In this document: piece by piece, positions 56,362 to 60,843 of the stretch
How positions within the stretch are numbered: the stretch's first letter is position 1
Layout of the letters: each line of letters starts with the position of its first letter
Assembly (NCBI GenBank): GCA_903844135.1
Contig: CAIMSN010000006.1
Span: 1 to 60,843 of the forward strand
From: an uncultured Rhodospirillales bacterium
GTDB lineage: Bacteria > Pseudomonadota > Alphaproteobacteria > Acetobacterales > Acetobacteraceae
Reading direction: 5' to 3'
DNA length: 60,843 nucleotides
The notes under the pieces: model-generated
The model's input: only the letters and a program-made list of their open reading frames with translations
The model's database searches: none
Told to the model about the DNA's origin: nothing
Program-made: the position numbers and the translations under genes

Positions 56362-57573
56362 ATGACAGAGACCACCTCCGTCGCGCCGACCCAGGCAGAC
56401 GTCGCCATCGCCAAGGCCGACCGCCGCCAGATCCTCAAGGTCGAGCATCTCAAGGGCGCCTTCGCGCGCTACAAGATCCTGGCGCTGGTGGTGGCGATCG
56501 CCATCATCTGGGCGCTGTTCACCCAGCTCACCGGCGGCGACTTCCTCACCGCCCGCAACCTGTCCAACCTGCTGCGGCAGATGGCGATCAACGGCATGGT
56601 TGCGACCGGCATGGTGTTCGTCATCATCTCCGGCGAGATCGACCTGTCGGTCGGTTCGCTGCTCGGTCTGATGGGCGGGCTCGCGGCGATCTTCGACGTC
56701 ACCTACCATCTGCCACTGTTCGTCACCATTCCGCTGGTGATGCTGCTGGGCGCGATGGTGGGCGCGTTCAACGGATACTGGGTGGCGTTCCTCAGGGTGC
56801 CGTCCTTCATCGTCACCCTGGCGGGCTTCCTGGCGTTCCGCGGCGTGCTGCTGGGCGTCACCGGGGGCGTCACCATCGCGCCGGTCTCGCCGGCGCTGAT
56901 CTCGGTCTCGCAGAGCTACCTGCCGGACGTCGCCGGGTACGGGCTCGGCGTGCTGGTGTTCGCGACTCTGGCGCTCACCACGCTGCGCTCGCGCGCCAAG
57001 CGGGCGCAGCACGGGCTGAGCGTGCCGCCGATGGCGGTCGATCTCGGCAAGCTCGCCGTCGCCGCGGTGGTGATCGTCGGCTTCTTCGGCATCCTCGACG
57101 CCTATCGCGGCGTGCCGCTGCCGGTGCTGATCGTGCTGGTGCTGCTCGGCGCCTTCACCGTGATGGCCCGGCGCACCGTGTTCGGACGCCGCATCTACGC
57201 GGTCGGCGGCAACCTGGAGGCGACCCGCCTCTCCGGCGTCAACGTGCAGATGGTCAAGCTGGCGGTGTTCGCGCTGATGGGCGCGATGGCGGCGCTGGCC
57301 GGCATCGCCACCACCGCGCGCCTCGCCGCCGGATCGCCGTCGGCCGGCACCGGCCAGGAGCTCGACGCCATCGCCGCCTGCATCATCGGCGGCACTTCGA
57401 TGCGCGGCGGCGCAGGCACCGTGTTCGGCGCGCTGATCGGCGCGCTGATCATCGCCACGCTGGATAACGGCATGTCGATGCTCGGCGTCGACACCTACTG
57501 GCAGATGATCGTCAAGGGGCTGATCCTGCTGCTCGCCGTCTGGTTGGACGTCGCCACCAGCACCAAACGCTGA
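56362..57573 (+). CDS. xylH: D-xylose ABC transporter permease
   Basis: 403 residues with about 10-11 membrane segments, the usual XylH length. Family features are LRQMAINGMVATGMVFVIISGEIDLSVGSLLGLMGG, VAFLRVPSFIVTLAGFLAFRGVLLGVTGG, GRRIYAVGGNLEATRLSGVNVQMVKLAVF and ELDAIAACIIGGTSMRGGAGTVFGALIGALIIATLDNGMSMLGV. It forms the membrane channel for xylose. It ends the xylFGH operon, and a dispersed repeat follows 20 bases after the stop. Confidence 0.97.
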   Translation: MTETTSVAPTQADVAIAKADRRQILKVEHLKGAFARYKILALVVAIAIIWALFTQLTGGDFLTARNLSNLLRQMAINGMVATGMVFVIISGEIDLSVGSLLGLMGGLAAIFDVTYHLPLFVTIPLVMLLGAMVGAFNGYWVAFLRVPSFIVTLAGFLAFRGVLLGVTGGVTIAPVSPALISVSQSYLPDVAGYGLGVLVFATLALTTLRSRAKRAQHGLSVPPMAVDLGKLAVAAVVIVGFFGILDAYRGVPLPVLIVLVLLGAFTVMARRTVFGRRIYAVGGNLEATRLSGVNVQMVKLAVFALMGAMAALAGIATTARLAAGSPSAGTGQELDAIAACIIGGTSMRGGAGTVFGALIGALIIATLDNGMSMLGVDTYWQMIVKGLILLLAVWLDVATSTKR

Positions 57574-57593
57574 GAGACCGGGCGTAAACGCGG

Positions 57594-57751
57594 CCTGGCG
57601 GTCATCCGCGGGCGAATCGCTGCGCTCCGGTGCTCACGGCCTGGAGGCCGCTGCGCTCCGGTGCTCGCGTTTCACCCGCGGCCGGCGTCGCTGGCGCGCC
57701 GCCTCTGACTCGCCAGGCCACGTTTCCGACCGGTCTCTCCGTGCCCGAGGA
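57594..57751. repeat. Dispersed intergenic repeat, copy B
   Basis: Second copy of the element at 19352-19510, in the same orientation and again just after a plus-strand operon. It contains an exact 18-bp internal direct repeat (57618-57635 and 57649-57666; CGCTGCGCTCCGGTGCTC) that is degenerate in copy A. The CGGCC/GGCCG hairpin is kept with a different loop. The next 80 bases up to the S9 peptidase gene hold nothing I can name. Confidence 0.85.
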
Positions 57752-57831
57752 CTCTGTGTGGGCGGGGGCGGTGCGCGCGCCGCCACCCGGTCTCTCGACC
57801 AAGCGGGGATGATGCGGCATCGTCGGATCCC

Positions 57832-59826
57832 ATGATCCTCGCTGCGCGCTCTGCCTTCGCTCTTGCCTCGCTCCTCCTGGCCGGGACCGCATTCGCGGCG
57901 ACGGCGCATGGTCCGCCGCCGCTGCATCTGTTCGGGCAGCTCGCGGTCTCGCCGGACGGCAGCCAGATCGCTTCGCTCGAGGCGGAGCAGCCGGTCGACG
58001 AGGCGCTCGATCCGACCTGGACCATCCGCCTGCGTCCGGTCTCCGGCAACGCGGCGCCGGCCATGGTGCGTCTGCCCTGCCAGGGTCCGGAATGCGTGCC
58101 CTCGGCGCTGGCCTGGGCGCCGGACGGCAAGCATGTCGCCTTCGTGCTGCGCCAGCCGCGCCAGACGCACCGCTTCGTCTATGTCGCGCAGACCGATGGC
58201 GGCGCGCCGGTGAAGCTGCTGGAGTTCGACGGCACGCTCGGCGGGCTTCGCTACGGGGCGGACGGCGCGCTCGCTGTGCTGGCCACCGCCGGCGCGCACA
58301 AGGAGCCCGGCGCCACCCAGGCGGCGGCGAAGCTGTCCGGCGAGATCGGCACCGACGAGGACGAGCAGCGGATCGCGCTGGTCGAGAACGGCGCGCTGAC
58401 CTTCCAGTCGCCGGCCGACCTCTACGTCTACGAGTATGACTGGCAGCCGGACACGTCGCAGCCCGGGCATCACCGCTTCGTCGCCACCGCCGCGCACGGC
58501 AACGGCGACAACAACTGGTGGACCGCCAAGCTCTACGCGCTGGAGAACCGCACCGCGCGCGTGCTCTACAGCCCGCCGCAGCGCCAACAGCTCGCCGACC
58601 CGGTGGTGTCGCCGGACGGCAGGCAGGTCGCCTTCGTCGGCGGCATCATGAGCGATTTCGGCTCCACCGGTGGCGATGCGTTCCGCCTGTCGCTCGACGG
58701 ACCGCCGGCGACGCCGCCGGTGCTGCAGAACCTGACCCCGAACCTGCGCGCCAGCATCGCCTCGCTGTCGTTCGGCTGCGGCGACGGGCTGATGGCGACC
58801 GCTCTGGCCGGGCCGGACGCGGAACTGCTGCGCGTCGGCGACGGCGCCGACCTGTCGCATCCGCTGTTCGCTGCGCCGGAGATGCTGTCCGGCGAACAGC
58901 GCGGCCTCGGGCTTGCCTGCGGCGGCGGCACCGCGGCCGCGGTCGCGCAGGATTTCGTCACCGCGCCGGAGATCGTCGCCGGGCCGCCCGGCCGGTTCCA
59001 TCCGCTCACCCACGCCAACGTTGGACGCGCCCTGCCGGTGACGGTGCGCAGCCTGAGCTGGCGCAGCGACCAGTACGACGTGCAGGGCTGGCTGCTCTCG
59101 CCGAAGGGCATCCCGGACGACATGGCCGGGCCGAAGAGCCCGATGATCGTCTCGATCCATGGCGGCCCGTCGGCGGCGAACGATCCGGTCTACATGACGC
59201 CGCGCGACGAGACCCTGTTCCTGCTCCAGGCCGGCTATCGGGTGTTCCTGCCCAATCCGCGCGGCAGTTTCGGCCAGGGCGAGACCTTCGCGCAGGCCAA
59301 CGTGCGCGATTTCGGCCATGGCGACCTGCGCGACGTGCTCGCCGGGATCGACGCGGTCGAACGCGCGGTACCGGTCGACGATCACCGTCTCGGGCTGATC
59401 GGCTACAGCTATGGCGGCTACATGACGATGTGGACCGTGACCCAGACCAACCGGTTCCGCGCCGCCGCGGCCGGCGCCGGCATCTCCGACTGGCAGTCCT
59501 ATTACGGCGAGAACGGCATCGACCAGTGGATGATCCCGTTTTTCGGCGCATCGGTGTACGACGACCCGGCGATCTACGCGCACTCCTCGCCGATCGACTT
59601 CATCCGCCAGGTCAAGACCCCGACCTTCGAATATGTCGGCGACGCCGACGTCGAATGCCCGCTGCCGCAGACGCAGGAATTCTACCACGCGCTGCATACG
59701 CTCGGCGTGCCGACCTCGTTCGTGGTGTATCCGGGGCAGGGCCACGGCATGCGCGACCCCGCCGATCGCGCCGACATCAAGAAGCGCACCCTGGCCTGGT
59801 TCGCGCGCTACCTGGCGCCCTCCTAG
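57832..59826 (+). CDS. Exported S9 family prolyl oligopeptidase / acylaminoacyl peptidase
   Basis: 664 residues. A signal peptide (LAARSAFALASLLLAGTAFAATA) ends near residue 23. Residues 30-400 form a WD/beta-propeller-like region with repeated PDG turns (VSPDGSQIASLE, WAPDGKHVAFVL, VSPDGRQVAFVGG). The catalytic domain has SIHGGPSAANDPVY, PNPRGSFGQGE, nucleophile Ser526 in GYSYGGYMTMW, Asp606 in GDADVECPLPQ and His638 in GQGHGMRDP. It should degrade peptides in the periplasm or outside. Fits dipeptidyl/acyl aminopeptidase types; the exact cleavage is open. Confidence 0.92.
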   Translation: MILAARSAFALASLLLAGTAFAATAHGPPPLHLFGQLAVSPDGSQIASLEAEQPVDEALDPTWTIRLRPVSGNAAPAMVRLPCQGPECVPSALAWAPDGKHVAFVLRQPRQTHRFVYVAQTDGGAPVKLLEFDGTLGGLRYGADGALAVLATAGAHKEPGATQAAAKLSGEIGTDEDEQRIALVENGALTFQSPADLYVYEYDWQPDTSQPGHHRFVATAAHGNGDNNWWTAKLYALENRTARVLYSPPQRQQLADPVVSPDGRQVAFVGGIMSDFGSTGGDAFRLSLDGPPATPPVLQNLTPNLRASIASLSFGCGDGLMATALAGPDAELLRVGDGADLSHPLFAAPEMLSGEQRGLGLACGGGTAAAVAQDFVTAPEIVAGPPGRFHPLTHANVGRALPVTVRSLSWRSDQYDVQGWLLSPKGIPDDMAGPKSPMIVSIHGGPSAANDPVYMTPRDETLFLLQAGYRVFLPNPRGSFGQGETFAQANVRDFGHGDLRDVLAGIDAVERAVPVDDHRLGLIGYSYGGYMTMWTVTQTNRFRAAAAGAGISDWQSYYGENGIDQWMIPFFGASVYDDPAIYAHSSPIDFIRQVKTPTFEYVGDADVECPLPQTQEFYHALHTLGVPTSFVVYPGQGHGMRDPADRADIKKRTLAWFARYLAPS

Positions 59827-59925
59827 CCGGACCGTCGTCCGGACCGGGAATTGTCATCGTCGCGTGCGGGACAGGACCGGCGCGAATCGTCTAGGACGTC
59901 CGGACGACCTTCGGGATGTTCGACG

Positions 59926-60255
59926 ATGCTGGTCATGCGCTCGTTTCCGCCGGCCCTGATGCTGCTCCTCGCCATGCCCGGCCTCGCATCGGCGCAGCCA
60001 GGCCCGACCTGCGCGGCGGTGCGGACCGACTTCACCACCGGCGCCTACGCGCAGCGCGAGGCGATCGTCGACGCGCTGCAGGATCGCTTCAAGGCCGCGG
60101 GCGCAGACCACGCCCTCGGACGCGACGGCAAGGTGCAGGCGGTGATGCTCGCGCTGATGCGGTGCGGCACCGCCCCGCAGGACGATTTCATGCAGACCCT
60201 CGATCGCGCCGCGTCGCAGGTGACGCTGGAGCGTGCCAGCCACCGCGGCGATTGA
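59926..60255 (+). CDS. Small exported hypothetical protein
   Basis: 109 residues from the ATG at 59926 (a second ATG at 59935 is also possible). A Sec signal (LVMRSFPPALMLLLAMPGLASAQPG) ends near residue 23. The mature part has two cysteines (PTCAAV and MRCGTAP) that could pair, and the helical stretch QREAIVDALQDRFKAAGADHALG. No named family is recognised. An open frame begins at 59851, but those residues are charged and precede the signal, so they are not used. It is convergent with the tricorn-like gene. Confidence 0.65.
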   Translation: MLVMRSFPPALMLLLAMPGLASAQPGPTCAAVRTDFTTGAYAQREAIVDALQDRFKAAGADHALGRDGKVQAVMLALMRCGTAPQDDFMQTLDRAASQVTLERASHRGD

Positions 60256-60267
60256 TCCGCGGATGCG

Positions 60268-60843
60268 TCAGTGCGAGGCCGGCGGCACCACCCCGTCCGC
60301 CGGATAGGCCGGCATCGGCGGCGGCGGTTGCACCACCGCATGCGGGGTCTTGGCCAGCGCGTCGGTCATCATCCTGACCGCGGTCTCGAGCTGGATGTCG
60401 TGATCGGTGAGGAACTCGCCCGGCACGTCCTCGACCTCGACGTCCGGATCGACGCCGTGGTTCTCGATCACCCATTTGCCGTCCAGCCCGTAGAGGCTGT
60501 GTTCCGGGATCGTGATCGAGCCGCCATCGAGCAGGGTCCAGTTGCCGCGGATGCCGCGCACGCCGCCCCAGGTGCGGGTGCCGATCAGCTTGCCCAGCCC
60601 GTACTTGCGGAAATAGTACGGGAAGATGTCGCCGTCCGAGGCCGAGTAGTGGTTCATGATCGTGACCTTCGGCCCGTCCAGCATCTCCTGCGGCGTCTGC
60701 TGCGCGGCGCGCTCGCGATTGGTGCCCATCCCGACCAGCACCCGGCGCAGCCGCTCGAGCACGATCTGGTCGATGAAGCCGCCATTGTTCCAGCGATCGT
60801 CGATCACCAGCGCCTGCTTGCCGAGCTGGGCGTAGAACTGGCG
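60268..60843 (-). CDS. Tricorn-type S41 protease, C-terminal 191 residues (runs off window)
   Basis: The minus-strand frame is open from the right edge to a stop at 60268. It reads FYAQLGKQALVIDDRWNNGGFIDQIVLERLRR, then GPKVTIMNHYSASDGDIFPYYFRKYGLGKLIGTRTWGGVRGI. This is the catalytic core of tricorn/S41 proteases, with the nucleophile Ser in SASDGD. After it come DGGSITIPEHSLYGLDGKWVIENHGVDPDVEVED and a Pro-rich tail. Such proteins have an N-terminal beta propeller, which would lie beyond the window, and degrade peptides, usually in the periplasm when exported. Confidence 0.9.
   Translation of the reverse strand, partial: RQFYAQLGKQALVIDDRWNNGGFIDQIVLERLRRVLVGMGTNRERAAQQTPQEMLDGPKVTIMNHYSASDGDIFPYYFRKYGLGKLIGTRTWGGVRGIRGNWTLLDGGSITIPEHSLYGLDGKWVIENHGVDPDVEVEDVPGEFLTDHDIQLETAVRMMTDALAKTPHAVVQPPPPMPAYPADGVVPPASH

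Noticed and set aside
57602-57892. A 96-residue open frame on the minus strand over repeat copy B
   Set aside because: It is made of the repeat and the 5' end of the peptidase gene in antisense, has no ribosome site and no domain.

Overview
The window is GC-rich (close to 70% by eye) and gene-dense. It reads as ordinary chromosome of an alphaproteobacterium, most likely of the Acetobacteraceae. This placement is inferred from the protein types (ChvG/ChvI, a PspF-PspABC locus, DUF484-XerC, grpE-dnaK-dnaJ-dapB, and xylose uptake by XylFGH with XylA) and from the base composition; no rRNA or marker alignment supports it. I see no rRNA, tRNA, insertion sequence, prophage or CRISPR array.

Layout. 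0-2.4 kb: the end of a receiver gene, then rsmD, an RluB-type pseudouridine synthase and a class I glutamine amidotransferase on the minus strand. 2.4-7 kb: tadA, a DegP/HtrA protease behind a possible EcfG-type promoter, a TauE/SafE permease and a sugar MFS porter. 7-12.8 kb: a soluble multi-PAS chemoreceptor with internal duplication, a 626-residue protein I cannot assign, a dienelactone-hydrolase-like protein and two small unknowns. 12.7-15.5 kb: a CorC/HlyC-type membrane protein and an exported MsrB-MsrA pair. 15.4-19.3 kb: the phage-shock locus, with pspF opposite pspA-pspB-pspC and a DUF2807-like exported protein, and a clear sigma-54 promoter before pspA. 19.3-23.7 kb: a dispersed repeat, a glycine-zipper protein, a methyltransferase, pyrrolidone carboxyl peptidase, a Spy/CpxP-like protein, a single-domain receiver and an AI-2E family permease. 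23.7-27.7 kb: a purine permease and ChvG/ChvI. 27.8-34.6 kb: grpE, dnaK, dnaJ, dapB, metK and trmB. 34.6-39 kb: a LprI/RsiV-like protein, two small conserved-looking proteins, an AIM24 protein and a DUF3311/sodium-solute symporter pair. 39.2-44.1 kb: an RND efflux pair with a MarR regulator. 44.1-51 kb: DUF2459, a small lipoprotein, a double retropepsin-like protein, proline iminopeptidase, xerC, DUF484 and priA. 51-57.6 kb: a divergent xylose locus (xylR-xylA against xylF-xylG-xylH). 57.6-60.8 kb: a second copy of the dispersed repeat, an S9 peptidase, a small exported protein and the C-terminal end of a tricorn-type protease.

How it fits together. Envelope and protein-quality functions dominate: DegP, MsrAB, Psp, Spy-like, ChvGI, GrpE/DnaK/DnaJ and RND efflux. 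The second theme is sugar use: xylose ABC import and isomerisation plus a separate sugar porter. Xylulokinase is not in the window. The least expected features are the two copies of a roughly 158-bp intergenic repeat 38 kb apart, the recently duplicated PAS modules, the unassigned 626-residue protein, and a 4 x 13-bp tandem repeat after the AI-2E gene.
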